Below, piece by piece: positions 22,901 through 35,624 of a stretch of 64,000 nucleotides of DNA (position 1 is its first letter; every line of letters starts with the position of its first letter). Below the pieces are notes generated by a model that searched no databases, was not told the DNA's origin, and was given only the letters and a program-made list of their open reading frames with translations. Position numbers and translations under genes: made by a program. Source of the stretch: Astrothelium macrocarpum (Eukaryota > Ascomycota > Dothideomycetes > Trypetheliales > Trypetheliaceae); contig JAGEMR010000042.1 in the NCBI GenBank assembly GCA_021030915.1, positions 154,245 through 218,244 of the forward strand. The letters run 5' to 3'.

Positions 22901-24642
22901 TCATTTGCACCGTTTATGGATGATATCACTACGCACCCGTCAGCCCATTGAATCCATCGCGCAGTAACAGCAAGGAAAAGAAAAAAAAGACGGAAATGCA
23001 TACCTTCCATGCTCAGCAAACTCCGACTTGCTAACCCACATCTGATGAAAGCTCCCCAAACTCGCCAGAATACTCCCCCCAATCCACGGAGCAAACTTTC
23101 TCTCCGCCGTATTCGACGGCGCCGACAGCCGCACCCGCGGGCTCGGAAACAGCGCCTGCAGCTCCGCATTGATGCGATCCGTGAATCCATACAGCAGACT
23201 CGAGCTGCCCGTCACGACGACATTATTCAGCATGTGCGGCTTGGAGTCGACGTCGACAGCCGCGAGCGCGTTCTGGATCATCGCGGGGATGGTCTGCTCG
23301 GGCTTTGGCTTCGCGTCACCTCCTCCTCCTCCATTATTATTGTCGGCGGGCGCGGCGAGCGCGGCTTTCGCGTCGAACAGCGCCTCGGTCGCCTTGAAGC
23401 GCTCGGCGCCAAACACCTGGTTCCATCCGTCGGGCATCTCGAAGGGCCGGCCGCTCAGCCCGGACTGCCGCACCTGCTCCTCGTTGAAGCGCGACCCGCC
23501 CGGCCACACCTGCACGACGGACTCCTTGAACTCGAGCAGCACGCGGTCTTCTTGGAGGCGGCGGAAGGAGGCCGGGGGTGCGGACGAGGAAGGTTGGAAG
23601 GCTTTGTAGGTGGCTTGCGAGGGTTGGCCTGCGTCGACGGCCGTCTTGTGTGAGACGAGGTAGTGTGGGATGAGTGGGACGGCGGGTTGCGAGGTGCTGA
23701 AGATGGTGCGGAGTTGCGAAGAGACGAAGTTACCGGCGAAGGGGGACTTTTGGACGCCTGTGGGGTTGAGGGTGAGTCGAAGTGGGATGATGGGTGGAGA
23801 GAGAGGGGTTTTACCTTTTTTGAGGACGAGCCCGTCGATCACGGGGGTGACTTTGGTTGTTGCTGCTCCAATGTCGATGACGAGTGCTGTGGGTTTACCT
23901 GCTGAGAACCTAGCCCGAGCTTAGAATCAGTCATACTACATCTTGTCTCATTTCAGGGTCTCACACACGCTGCCGATACGCCATCTTTGACCATGAAAAA
24001 GGCTGGTGCTCCCCAATCCTCCATGGCAATTTCAATTGCCCTTTCTCTTGACTTGGCGGGATTCCATGCTGGTTCTGTCATCAGTAGGGGGCATTCTGCA
24101 AGTGGTCTCTCTAGTTCTTCTGCGTCTTCCATCGTGACGTCGCCCTCTTGAGGATCATTTAAGCCATTCTTTGCTGGGTCAGTAGGCGCATGACCAGTCA
24201 ACCTTGAGGTAATAGAGTATTCCCATAACTGTTTCGCAACGTCCCAGTCTTCAACTGTAGAGTCTAGTGACATGGGATTGTTTATGTGGAACTCGGCAGT
24301 GGGATTGTGGATGGCATTGTCACCAAAGAATAGCTTGGTCTTGCTCCCGTCTGATCCTTGCTTTCCATAGTATGTAGGCACGACTGATTTGGGGACATCT
24401 TCGCCAGCAAAACCAGCACGCGTAGTAGAGAAGCCTGGATCGAGGACAAGGGCAGAAACCTCGTCTCCATTAGGGTTAGCTTGGAATGACTGTAATGCCT
24501 TTTCATATGCATATTGCAAATTGAAGTAAAACTGTGGATCTAGAACAATGGGAGAATAAGCCATTTTGAAAGACTTACCTCCTCCATACTCTGCTGTGGA
24601 CGGTGGCATTGAGGATGCTGGTGCGATTGCCGGGTTGGCCAT
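22901..24642 (-). CDS. arp4: Actin-related protein 4 (Arp4)
   Basis: Nuclear actin-related subunit shared by NuA4, SWR1 and INO80 chromatin complexes. Five exons were read: 24642-24579, 24464-23969, 23909-23815, 23757-23004 and 22928-22901. The total is 478 aa and every junction is in phase. Exon 1/2 joins as AEYGGDEV using a GCTAAC branch point 12 nt before the acceptor. Exon 2/3 gives SAAFSAGKPTALVIDIGA, exon 3/4 gives LKKGVQKSPFAGNF, and a 9-residue last exon gives EHGSDIIHKRCK, the conserved Arp4 end. The actin-fold signatures GFSTTRAGFAGEDVPKSVVP and WIGGSILASLGSF are present. A Gly-rich acidic insertion lies at 23310-23345. A GC-skew island spans about 23040-23900. It is divergent from GUP1. 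Confidence 0.95.
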
Positions 24643-24909
24643 GATGGCGAGGAAAGCTTGGCCCGACTTGAATGGTGTAAGAGGCAGGCAGGTCACCTCA
24701 AGTGCGAGGGGCGAGATGAGCGCCTTGGTTGCGCGAGGCACACATCCATGGACGTGATCGCTGCGAAGCAAAGGAACTGTTGTGGGGCAGTTTGCTAACC
24801 TCCAAAACATCGCGCTTGGGCCAATGCCCAGCGGGACACTTTAACCTCAGCTTGCGTTTGGATATCACTGCCCATGTCCCACATTCGAAATGCTTGAGCG
24901 CGCTTCGAA

Positions 24910-27020
24910 ATGTCATGGCTATACCACGTGAAGAGCATATACTCGCTTGATACTCTTGATGCGCGATTCGTGCCAAGAGATGCATCCAATGAGTCCAAGA
25001 TTGACCCTGTGAAGCCTTCTCCTGAAGAGCTCAAGACCAAGCAAGATGGTGCAAAGGTCTCGTCTCTTTCCAATGGAGCTCAGAATCCAAAATGGTGGAC
25101 TCCAGAATTCTTCTTGTATTATATTGTTTTCATCATCTGTATTCCTTTGATGTTCTATACGCCTTATGAGGTTTCTCAAGGTCCTTGAAGACTTTCCTTT
25201 CTAGCTAAAGCTGGCTAACGATGCCATAGAGTCTAATCCACAATATCCAAAGTTTGAACCTCTTCTTTCACCTGGATGGATACCTGGCCGTAAAATTGTG
25301 CGTCTCTTTCTGTTTCTCTGCCACTTCTACTCATTAATTGCATTTCAGGACAATTCTGATGCTCAGTACTCTTCTTTTCGGGACAATATACCCTACATGG
25401 CCATAGCCCTAATTTTGCATCCTATTTTACGAAAAGTATATGATTCATTCTGGCGTTCGAGCACTTATACTCAAGTACGGAATGTTCCTGGAGATGACCG
25501 TGGCCTCACCCAGGGTTTAACCGTTTCTGCTGCTGCTGATGCTCGCATGGAGCAGCGCATTGCTTTTGACTCATCTTTTGCAATCATATTTATTACAGCC
25601 CTTTATGGCGTATCGGCATTAAAAATGCTCTTGATTGTCTATGTCAACTTCAAAATCGCAAAAGACTTGCCAAAGCGTTACGTCCCGACGGTCACGTGGG
25701 TTTTTAACGTTGGGATATTGTTTGCAAATGAGTTATGCCATGGATATCCTTTTGAGTGGATTGCAGCCTTGATGTCTTCCTCTTCAGCCTCAGATATCAG
25801 CAAAGCACCTACTACGCTTATGACTTGGGGCAAATGGCTCGACAGCTACGGTGGCCTAATCTCTCGCTGGGAAGTCCTCTTCAAAATGACCATTCTCCGT
25901 CTCATCAGTTTCAATTTTGACTACTATTGGTCTCTCAACTTTCACACTTCCAGTCCCCTCGAGGTGAGACTCCCAACCCCCTCCTTTTCTCTCTCTTCCT
26001 TCACTCCCTCTTACAGACTCAACTAACCTCCCCAAGAAGAAACAACTTGATCCTACCACACTCACCGAACGCGACCGCGTCTCTCTCCCCGCAAAATCTA
26101 CCACCTACACCTTCCGCCCCTACCTCGCCTACACCCTCTACTCACCCCTCTACCTCGCAGGTCCCATCCTCACCTTCAACGACTACATCTCGCAACTCCG
26201 CCACCCGCTCCCCTCCATCACCACGCGGCGCACGCTGCTTTACGGGGTGCGCTTCCTCCTCACGCTTCTCACCATGGAGGTCGTCCTGCACTTCATCTAC
26301 GCTGTCGCCATCTCACAGGCATCGCCGGACTGGAGCGCGTACACGCCGTTCCAGCTGAGCATGCTCGCGTACTTCAACCTGCACATCATCTGGCTGAAGC
26401 TGCTGATCCCCTGGCGCTTCTTCCGGCTGTGGGCGCTGGTCGACGGCGTCGATCCGCCGGAGAACATGGTGCGGTGCATGAGCGACAACTACTCCGCATT
26501 TGGGTTTTGGAGGAGCTGGCATCGCAGCTTCAATCGCTGGACGGTGAGGTATATTTTCGTGCCGTTGGGCGGGAGCCGTAGTGCGGGTGGGATGGAGCAT
26601 CCGGTGTGGGTGAAGTTGAGGGCGGGGATGAATTTTGTGGCGGTATTTACGTTTGTGGCGCTCTGGCATGATATCCAGCTGAGGCTGCTGATGTGGGGAT
26701 GGTTGATTTTGTTGTTTATCTTGCCGGAGGTGCTGGCGCCGAGGTTGTTTCCGAGACGCAAGTTCAAGGAACGGCCGAATCTATATAGATGGCTTTGTGG
26801 GATTGGGGCAGTAGGAAATATTCTGATGATGATGACGGCGAATCTGGTGGGGTTTGCGGTGGGATTAGATGGGGTGAATGGGTTGGTGAAGGGGATTGCT
26901 GGGACCTGGAGTGGATTGGTGTATTTGTTGGGAGCGTGTGGTGCGTTGTTTACTGGTGCGCAGGTCATGTTTGAGATTCGGGAGGAAGAGATGAGACAGG
27001 GAATTAAGATGAAATGTTAG
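24910..27020 (+). CDS. gup1: GUP1-type MBOAT O-acyltransferase
   Basis: ER multi-spanning acyltransferase that remodels GPI-anchor lipids (first described as a glycerol-uptake protein). The exons are 24910-25180, 25230-25297, 25349-25963 and 26037-27020, giving 645 aa in phase. The N-terminus resembles Gup1 (SIYSLDTLDARF). The first membrane segment is FFLYYIVFIICIPLMFY, and the MBOAT core contains PLYLAGPILTFNDY, FGFWRSWHRSFNRW and the putative active-site His in FVALWHDIQLRLLMWGW. The first donor (GTCCTT) is atypical, but it is the only one that keeps phase; its acceptor follows a GCTAAC branch point. The last acceptor could alternatively lie 3 nt downstream, removing one Lys. Composition changes from C-rich (25960-26230) to G-rich (26540-27010). 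Confidence 0.93.
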
Positions 27021-27129
27021 GAAGACATGGGGGTAGAATTTATTAACTACAATCTACGAAGCAGTTCTTGGTTTACTGTTGTCATCCCTGGCAATGGACT
27101 ATAATACATGCAACTAGTGAACATTGTCT

Positions 27130-28018
27130 TTATGGGTCGACATCCATCTGCTCCGCCGCTTGTCCCTGGTCGTCATCCCGGATCTCGTGCACGGTAATAT
27201 ATTTGCTCAAATCCTCTTTTGTAATCACCTTCTCATTCAACACCGCAGTTGTACCTCTTGGGAACCTGTAATTTCGCTCCTTTTGCTCCCTTATGTTCGG
27301 CTTGATGTAGTTTCTCAACAAAGTCGCCTTCTCTTTGGTTATGACGCATACATCGACGTTGGACCCCGATCCCAAGTCATTGAAGATACCCGCTTGGATA
27401 GCATCTGATGCGAGCTGGACGGCTTCATCGCGGGTGAGATTCGGCTTCCATTGTGTTTCGAAGACGGACATGGCAGCGAGAGATCCTGAACCCATAGTTA
27501 CATAAGGGAGCTTGTCGGTGCTGCCATGGGCGTGAACAGTAAAAAGATGCGCGCCAGTAGGATCAACGCCGGCAACCACGAGATATGCACCAACATGGCC
27601 TTGGTATCGGAACAGATGTTGCTTTAGCATGGTCATGCATGTTACGACTCGTGGCTTACGGCCTGTCGAGAGGGAGTGGAGCTCAAGGTTGGAGGAGATG
27701 AGGGCAGTGGTGAATTCGGTATCAGCGGCGGTTCCAGCTCCTGCGCACCAGATCTGAGGAGCTATATAGTGTAGCTTCTCACAGTTCTGAGGGAGTCTTA
27801 GTTGACATGAAGAAAAAACAGTGAGGAAGTAAGGCGCCAAGTACCTTGTCTGCTACTATAGGCCCGCTGGTAGCTCTTGTATCTGCTGCAATGACGACAC
27901 CTCCATCATACAAACAGCCTACGATGGTGGTACCTGTGCTTGTGGCTTTGGGTAGAGGCACGCCTTGTGCATGGAGGGCAACGTTGCGGTTATGATTGGA
28001 GAAGTCGAAGCCTGGCAT
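27130..28018 (-). CDS. pup1: 20S proteasome beta2 subunit (Pup1)
   Basis: Trypsin-like catalytic subunit of the 20S core particle. The exons are 28018-27845 and 27786-27130, with an intron of 58 nt (AAG/GTACTT to CTCAG). The product is 276 aa. A 29-residue propeptide precedes the mature N-terminus at TTIVG, Thr30 being the nucleophile. Downstream the family core residues appear in GVVIAADTRAT and SGPIVADKNCEKLHYI. The beta2-specific C-terminal arm is present (NYRFPRGTTAVLNEKV). It converges with GUP1 (109 bp apart) and is divergent from Nup159. Confidence 0.96.
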
Positions 28019-28525
28019 GACGAGGGAGTACGAGCTGGGCGCAAACTAGACAAGAAGAGGCTTTTTAACCAGCGCCAGCAATTCGCGAAAGCAAATTTAA
28101 TGGGCAAGAGATCGGAAATTAAAACTTGATGGTATCAATTCCCTGAAGCTTGAGAGTATGGTGATGGGTGGAGCAGGCTTATTCCAGAGTACAACAGCAG
28201 GCATCGGCGGAGACGCGGCGAGGCGTCAAGCTCCGCGTCTTCAACCTCACTTCGCGAACGAAAACTGGTCCTCCTGTTCCACTCTTTGAGTGCTCCCCGC
28301 TCGTCTATTCTTTGACTTTTCAACACTCCTTTCGCATCATTAATACCTAATCAAGCTCTTCGACATTGCTCTCCACCAACTTCATCCATCTGAACTGCGC
28401 CATCCAAATTTCCCATTTGCTCTTATACGCTCGAAATCAGAGGCATGCTTTGTTGAAGCCTTATAAAGCTTCGTCCTTGCTTTCTCAACGCTCTTGCAGC
28501 CGAGCCACGAACCTGACCGGTCAAA
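28019..28525. promoter_or_regulatory. Divergent promoter region, Pup1 / Nup159
   Basis: A 507-bp region between two divergent starts. I looked for the budding-yeast proteasome control element GGTGGCAAA near the Pup1 side and did not find it. No other site is assignable. Confidence 0.45.
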
Positions 28526-31500
28526 ATGAACCCGCAAGCTCAAGTCGGTCAAGACCTTGAGGAAATTCAAACAGAGGTAAGACAGTGCCTCCTCGTCGCA
28601 AACAACACTACTGATAATGCAATGTTGTCTTAGGCACTCGGCTTTTCAGCACTCTCTGGAGAATCCAAAGTCCGGCTGCTACCTTCACCATGGCCCACCG
28701 ACTCTCTGCCCGCGCCTACTTCATCTCTTCTGAGTGTTGCCTCAGGAAGGGGCTTGCTTGCAGCTGCCGGCCCAGACAAACTAGTCATTGCCTCTACCGC
28801 TTCTGTTCGGCAAGCCTTTGGCAGCGAAGAAGATGGAAAGAACAAAACTTTTACTCCACAACTGACCATTGATACTCCTCGCATCTCTCAAGTAGCATTC
28901 TCTTCTGATGAGAATTTCCTCGTTATCACTGCAGAGAACGGAGGTGGACTAGCCATCTACGATGTAGGAGCGATCATGCAAGGCAACACACGACCTGCCG
29001 CTCAAATCGCAACAAACGGGATTGCTCTTCGAGCTTTGGTACCAAATCCGGCAACGGACTTTGCCTATTTCTTCGCCGTTGTTACGGGTAATGGACAATT
29101 ACTGCTCGCCAACTTGAATGAAAAGCAACTCGTGAGTGGTCAAAATGGCTCAGCTATGAAAGAGGGTGTCAGCTGCGTGTCTTGGAGCAAGAAGGGTAGA
29201 CAACTAGTTGCTGGCATGGGAAATGGCACGGCTGTGCAATTGACTCCCGACGGTGCTGTCAAGGCAGAAATACCAAGGCCCCCAAACATGGAAGGAGATC
29301 AACACGGTGAGTATCGTTGTATGCCCATTTTGAGCTACTCATGACTTTTTAACCAGTTTCTGCCATATCGTGGTTGTCAAATGAAGAGTTTCTAGTCGTA
29401 TACACCCCAACTGCCTCTGTGTACGAGAACGCTCCCGAGTCCACCTTTCACCTTGTCACCAGGCAAAAGGGCACTTCGAACTATGCGTTCCAGAGACTCT
29501 TGGACCCAAGTCCGCCGTTCGGATTGAATCGTTTTCCTCCACTTCATTTCATCCATCGTTTAATGGATTTCCCTCCAAATCTAACAGACATGCTCATTGT
29601 TAGCTCGACCTGCTCACCCGATATTGGTCTCTTTACTAAATCCAAGACACCATTGTCAAGTGATTTTCCTACCGAAAGGATCACAAATACCTACACAACT
29701 ACCGGTCTGGCACTCGATAATCGCCGTGCTCAACTTCCATACAGCGAAGATATGAGCGACACTTCGCCTATTGGAGTGACAATCGACCTTTCGAGCCGCG
29801 AGATGATCAAGAGGCCGATCCCAGGTGATGAATTGGAGGAGTCGACGACGCCTTTACCGGCATTAATGGTCCTCAATCATGAAGGTTTGCTATCAGCGTG
29901 GTGGATAGTATACAATGATTCTGTTCGACAGGGCACTGCTTACCCCGGATTGATTGCGGTTAGTGGTGGACCACAAGCAAGGCCTATTACAGCTACATCT
30001 CCTCCTCCCTCGAATGCGCCAAGCATGGCGGGATCTTCAATGCCAAGACCCATGGTTCCCGCATTTGGCCAGAGCAGTACTCCAAGCATGGGTATGAATA
30101 GACAATCTGTATGGAACACATCAAATAATACATCTTCAGCGCAGACTGGCGGATCTACATTCGGAAAGGCGGCGTTCGGTCAGTCTACATTCGGTCAACC
30201 GAATCAACCCGTGGCTACCTTTGGCCAACCCTCCCAACCGAGGCCAACCTTTGGCTCGTCATCACAACTAGGCGCTTCTGCTGGGAATGCTGCTTTTGGC
30301 TCAGCTGGTACTCTTGGTAGCAAGACGTCACCTTGGGCTACTTCTAATATTTCAGGAGACGCGAGCCCAAAACCAGCAAATCCTTTTGGAGGATCGGGTG
30401 CTTCGGGGTCGTCACCATTTGGCAAATTGAGTGAAAATAAGCCTGCAGCAACACCTTTCTCATCCACTGCTTCGACCTCGCCGTTTGCGTCTTTTGGTCA
30501 AAAAACAGGTCTTCCCTCGTTCTCAAGCTTTGGGAATAACAACAATCAAAACAAGCCTCCCGGTATGACACCAGAACCTAGCTTCGGCTCAACAGTAGAT
30601 CTTGGCTCAACAAATTCAGGTAGTTCGTTTGGTCAACCATCAACCTTGGGAAGCGGCCTATCGGCATGGGGCACGCCATCGACTATGTCCAGCACGTTTG
30701 GTGCGCAGCCAGCTGCTCAAGTTCAGTCTCAGGAAATGGAAATGGGAGATGATAGTATCTCTACTCAGAAACCAGCAGCGCCTGCGGATTCCGCATTCGG
30801 ACTTGGCCAAGGAGGCTTCAAGCTTGATTCTGGATTCAAAGGTGATGGGACTGCAAAGGACGACCTACCGAGACCCAAAGATTCAGCTGGTGGGCTCTTT
30901 AGTATGGGCTTGGGCGATGCTTTGTCAGACGCACAGAAAGCGCCTGCTACACCTATCAAAGAAGAACCCGAGGAGCCCAAGCTCTCAGAAATATCAACCA
31001 CTCCAGCTTCTCCGCCTAAACCAGCGCAAACTCCCAAGGTCGTTGCGCCGCCTATCGAAAAAGCAACGTCAGCAGAATCCGATGATGCTCCGCTACCCCC
31101 TGATCCAACCAGTGCAAAGTTCAAAGCCAAGCAGCTGGAGATGAATGCGAATATGCCTCCAGGTGTAGGAGCATCTAAGCCAAAACCCGAAGCTCCAAAG
31201 GATGAGCCTCCATTGCCAGAAGAGCTGCCTCCATTGGCTGGAAGCCCTCCAGTCGATCTTGGTGAAGGTTCATCCCCACTATCTGACATACCTAATGAAC
31301 ATCTCGATCAGGCGAAAGAAGCACCACCTCAACCCGCCAAAGACTTGACACCGGCAATCAAAACGACACTTTCCTTTACGCCGGATTCCAAGCCGCCTCA
31401 GGAGACTCAGGGACATGAAGCTCCAAAACCACAACAAACCTCTACGACGCCATTTGCTTTTAAGCCAGCTGCGGCCAACTTTCCTCCTCCAACTACACGT

Positions 31501-33006
31501 CCCATTGCAAGCCCACGTTCACCGAGTCCAACACGAAACTTTACAACACCAGCAGCTCCGTCTGGCAAACCACTCGTTCCTCCGCTGGGCGGAAGTCGAC
31601 CTCCTTCCCGACCCACGTCACGCAATGAACGACCAGTCTCTCGTTCAAGCCTCTTCGGTGCGTCCGGCGTCCCTCGTCGGGACTCTGGCTCACGAACTCC
31701 CCAACCTCCTACTCAATTTCAGCCCTCACAGCCTCAACCCAAACCCAAGGCCCCAGACCCCGAACCAGAAGTCTCGGACCTCCAAGACGAAGAGGACGAA
31801 CGCATCCGCAAAATCCTCGAATCCAAAGTCGAACCCACCAAGACCCTCGACCCCTTCATCGCACACCAAGACTACGCCAGCCTCGAAGAAAAGACCGGCC
31901 TCCTCGGCCAAATGGAGCGCATCTACCGCGACATCAACTCCATGCTCGACACGCTCGGCCTCAACGCCCGCGCCCTCGCGTGCTGGATCGAGGGACAACA
32001 CCAGCACAGCCACGACCCAGCAGACCTGGACCTCGACGCGGACGACAACGACGACGACTGGACCCTCGTCGACCTGCCCTCCCTCACCACGCTCCAGCAC
32101 GACCTCACCGACACCCTCACCACCAGCGCCGTCACCGCCGTCCCCGACAAAACCCACCACCTCGCCACCCTCCACCACGACATCCACCGCCTCCGCGCGC
32201 GCACCCGCGACATCCGCACCGCCCTCGACGCCCACGCCCTGCCGTCGGCGCGCGCCCGCGCCCGCGCCGCCCCGCTCTCCGCCGAGCAGGCGCAGCAGCA
32301 GGCCGAGCTGCGGCGCGCCGTCGCGCACGTGCAGAGCGCGCTGCTGGCGGCGGAAGACGGGGTTGCCGTGTTGCGCGCGAAGATCGCGGCTGCGGCGACA
32401 CCTGCGTCGACGACGACGGACGGGAAGGCGCCGACGGTGGAGGCGGTGCGGCGCACGATTGCGAAGATGATGGCGATGGTGGAGCGCAAGCATGGTGATG
32501 TGGTGGTGTTGGAGGCGCAGATGCGGAAGCTGAGGAGGGGGGTTGCTGCGTTGAGTTTGGATGGTGCGGCGGACGGGCCTGCGAGGGGTGGGGTGGTGGT
32601 TAAGAGGGAGGAGGATGAGGATGAAGATGATGTCGAGACGAGTCTGTTCCGGACGCCGCCGCAGTTGCGGAGTAGCCGGTTGGGGGCGTCGGTTGCTGCG
32701 ACGTCTGCGTCATCGCTGCGCACGCCGGAGCTGAGACGTAGCGCGATGCCGGGGACGTATGCGCTGGAGTACTCGCCGAGTCTTGGCAGCGCGAGTGTGC
32801 AGTCGAGTCCGATGGCGAGGAGGCAGCTGGGGGCGAGTGTGAGGAGTGTGGGGAGCGTGGGCACGCCGAGGAAGAAGATGGGTGGGGTGAGTGAGGAGGA
32901 TGTGATGAGGTTCAATGGGAGGGCGGAGGCGAGGACGAAGGTGCTGAGGTCTTTGAGGGAAGCGGTGGAGAAGAAAGGGGTGAGGGAGACGAGATTGGAG
33001 GATTAA
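28526..33006 (+). CDS. nup159: FG nucleoporin Nup159/Nup214-like
   Basis: Cytoplasmic-filament nucleoporin that docks the mRNA-export helicase Dbp5. The exons are 28526-28576, 28634-29306 and 29357-33006, giving 1457 aa in phase. Residues 1 to about 460 form a beta-propeller (GFSALSGESKVRLLPSPWP, then AFSSDENFLVITAENGGGLA). An FG region follows, with repeats such as AFGQSTFGQPNQPVATFGQ. A long Pro/Lys/Glu-rich spacer comes next, then a C-terminal coiled coil (HQDYASLEEKTGLLGQMERI onward) for the Nup82 complex. Between 31690 and 33006 base usage is unlike the first half: C-rich to about 32250, GC-saturated near 32280, then strongly G-rich to the stop. The protein frame stays open throughout, so this is composition rather than decay. 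Confidence 0.92.
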
Positions 33007-33634
33007 GATGGATTTTAGGGAGGGAGTCGCCGGAGATGGAGGGCGTAAGGCGGCCAAGGCCTGGTAATAGAGAGGATAGGAATGTGTGTAGCTAGGTAGA
33101 TGGCTTTGTGATGCTTTTGCAGTATGGAAATGAGCAAGGGATCAATGCATCGCTATAATTGGCTTGTATTAGCACGTGCTCTTCTCTTAGTTGCCAGTTG
33201 AACGACTAGTTTCGCATGAGCAAGGTAATAATTAAACTCACATTGAGTGGCATATGTCTTTCGAGAATTGCTGATCGGGTGAAGGGAAAGTCAATTGCGC
33301 CGTGGGGCTTAGTCACGAAGAATTGATGATCCTTTCTTATATTCGAGATAAAAGGTGTTCACTCATTCCATCTTACCGAACTCCTACCAAATCGAAACTG
33401 CGTAAATATCATGTCAATCCGCCACTTCTTATTCCTTTCCCATCTTGAGATTAAGTTTGCAACTATTGTAATTCAACCAAACTTGAATGCACAGAGTAGC
33501 CACGTATATCGAAATCTGATTTCATCATGGTGGTAGCGAACGGCTAAAATATATAATAAAAAAAAGGGCTATTGTTATCGTTCTTTACTTCTCCAAATGC
33601 TCCAAACTTCCAAGACTCATTCTAGCTTACTGTG
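33007..33634. other. Intergenic region
   Basis: A 628-bp region between Nup159 and a secreted-protein gene, both on the plus strand. No gene was recognised. It probably holds the Nup159 3' UTR and the promoter of the secreted protein. Confidence 0.4.
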
Positions 33635-34592
33635 ATGATTTCCAGTATTCATTTGTTACTTCTTGTAACTAACCTTTGGGTGGTTTTTTCTAGGCACCAC
33701 TATCACCATCACGACCATCTTCCTAACATTACCTCTGCGTTGGACGTCACTTCATCTGTATCCGGCAATGACACTCTTCAACTTATGTAGTAAGTATTTC
33801 TGATAGACGTCAGTTTCAGCGGCTCTAATTGGAGGTTTCAGTGGCTTTACTGTTGCTGACGATACTGTTTCTAATTATACTAATTCCACTCTTACCAAAC
33901 GTATTGTTCCACGATGCATTGGACGTTCCAAAGGAACGACTAATCAGCCAACGGCAATAATCTCGTGTAGTCAGGCTAATCTTCCCAGACAATACACTCG
34001 TTTCGTAGATTCTGAGTGTGTGGATCTAGGCTCGGCCGGAGAATATTACATGAAGTGTGAGAACCCAAATCATCTAGATACGGCAGAGCGTTCCGCCACC
34101 ACTACAGGTCAATGTGGCACGAATGAATTGTGCTTTGATACGCTCCCTTGGCTGGTCTCCACAGCGTACTGCAGTTCTAGACCCTCCTTCAAGGTTCGGG
34201 GGCCAGTACCACCACGTGAGTCGAGAGATGGAATTGGGAGGCTCGTTATTACACCAGAGGGGAGTCAGTTAAATCCCGCGGGTGGTAATGATGTCGCGAT
34301 TGTGCTGACCAGGCACAAACGTTCGAACCAAGTTGTAAGGGCTGAAGAGATGAAGATTATGCCTGTTGGCGCCGACGGTCGTCCTATTCACCAAGGAAGA
34401 AGATGTGATTACTGCGCTCGTCTTACTCTTTACGAAACGCCAATAAATACCGTTTCCGTGATGGTGCAGTTGAAAGTGGACCCTCGTCAAAACCTACTAG
34501 ACATAAATGGATTTGTGTGGGGACGACCAGCTGTTGCGAACCAAGATGCACCGGGGCCTGAATGCTTTGACACACCGACAATGTCATTCTAA
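33635..34592 (+). CDS. Secreted Cys-rich protein with Kex2-like site
   Basis: Not a family I recognise. The exons are 33635-33789 and 33842-34592, with a 52-nt intron (TA/GTAAGT to TTTCAG). The product is 301 aa. A hydrophobic signal segment (MISSIHLLLLVTNLWVVFS) is followed by a His-rich stretch RHHYHHHDH, N-glycosylation-type sites, and then a dibasic site (STLTKR/IVPRC) expected to be cut by Kex2. The mature part has ten Cys (for example PRC, ISC, SEC, MKC, GQC, LC, YC, RC, YC, EC). Its C-terminal half looks like a compact beta domain (VMVQLKVDPRQNLLDINGF). A secreted or effector-like role is inferred. The start was chosen because it is the only ATG giving a signal peptide in frame with this intron. 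Confidence 0.65.
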
Positions 34593-35617
34593 TTGCAGGA
34601 TAGCAATAGTGATGAGGGTAAGCCGAGAATTTCAGGATTTGGCTAATCCCTACAATAGAACAGTATCGCTCACATTCTCAATCACCAGAAGCCCTGGTGA
34701 GCACAATAGCCATTAATTATTCGAGTCTTTTGAGCTTTTTTTTTTTGGAATGGAAGTGCTCAAATTAATCGTCGATTCTTGTTCATACTAGAGTCAGCTC
34801 AACAAACAGTAGTTCCTGATTGATTAGTTGAATGAAGTTGTTTCGTTATATTATGCATGGAATCTGAGACATCAATTTCTTAGCGCGTACATCCCGAATA
34901 CCACTCGGAATCCAAGAGTCGATGTCTTCTGTAGTATCGTCGTGAGCTAACAGATCTAGATGTCATTTCTCCATCGAATTCGCCTTCAAACTGCACACAA
35001 AATGCGAAGTCAAATTGGACGTACCAGGCGCCAGGTGCGTTGCTAGGAATCTGCTGGCTCGGGCCGCTGTGCTACAGATTGATCTGAGTACCAAATCCAG
35101 GCTCTCGGGCGTGATACAGGTCTTGTATCTATTCTGGAATCGTGGATACTCCATACGTTGCAAGGGTCCCGGTGATGGTAGATCGAGAATCATTCGAAGG
35201 CCACTCCAGTGCGATTCCTTATTGTGCGGGCCCACAGCCAACGATAAGGTAGGAAGCGATCTCGATTTCCCGCCGAGCTGAAAGCTTCTGCATCTTCGAT
35301 TATCATTAAGATCGCATTGCATGCAAATGTGCGAACGTCACCAATGCTCCGCATAAAGCGTATCCACTGTCATGTACAGAGAATAGTTGGTTTCAGGCTG
35401 CCAATTGCCAGTGGCTCACAAAGAGTCTTATCAGCAACCAATCAGAACCCTTTCATTCGCAACTTTAGTGCCCCTTGGCGAGTAAGCCTTCCGCGATCCT
35501 TTGCCGCGGAACGGGAAAAACACTCGTATTTACTATACCTATTCAGTCCAACTCAGCCAATGGAGGGTAGATGCCGACTTCGGCGGCTGACGGACGTTTC
35601 GTAACTCATTGACAACA

Positions 35618-35624
35618 ACTGATA
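35618..35624 (+). promoter_or_regulatory. Candidate GATA-factor site
   Basis: TGATAAG, within ACAACTGATAAGGACAAG, matches the HGATAR consensus of AreA/Nit2-type nitrogen regulators. It lies about 0.8 kb upstream of the ammonium transporter. A single short motif is weak evidence alone. Confidence 0.3.

Noticed and set aside
31415..32915. Large overlapping frames (255-351 codons) on both strands inside Nup159
   Set aside because: They are shadows produced by GC-rich composition, where stops are rare. Their translations are low-complexity (Pro/Arg/Ala or Val/Gly) and the Nup159 frame explains the region.
1..33000. Mitosis and nuclear-pore genes as a functional gene cluster
   Set aside because: APC1, Nup37-like, Pcp1-like, Arp4 and Nup159 are on both strands with unrelated neighbours. 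Such housekeeping genes are common and no shared regulation is visible.
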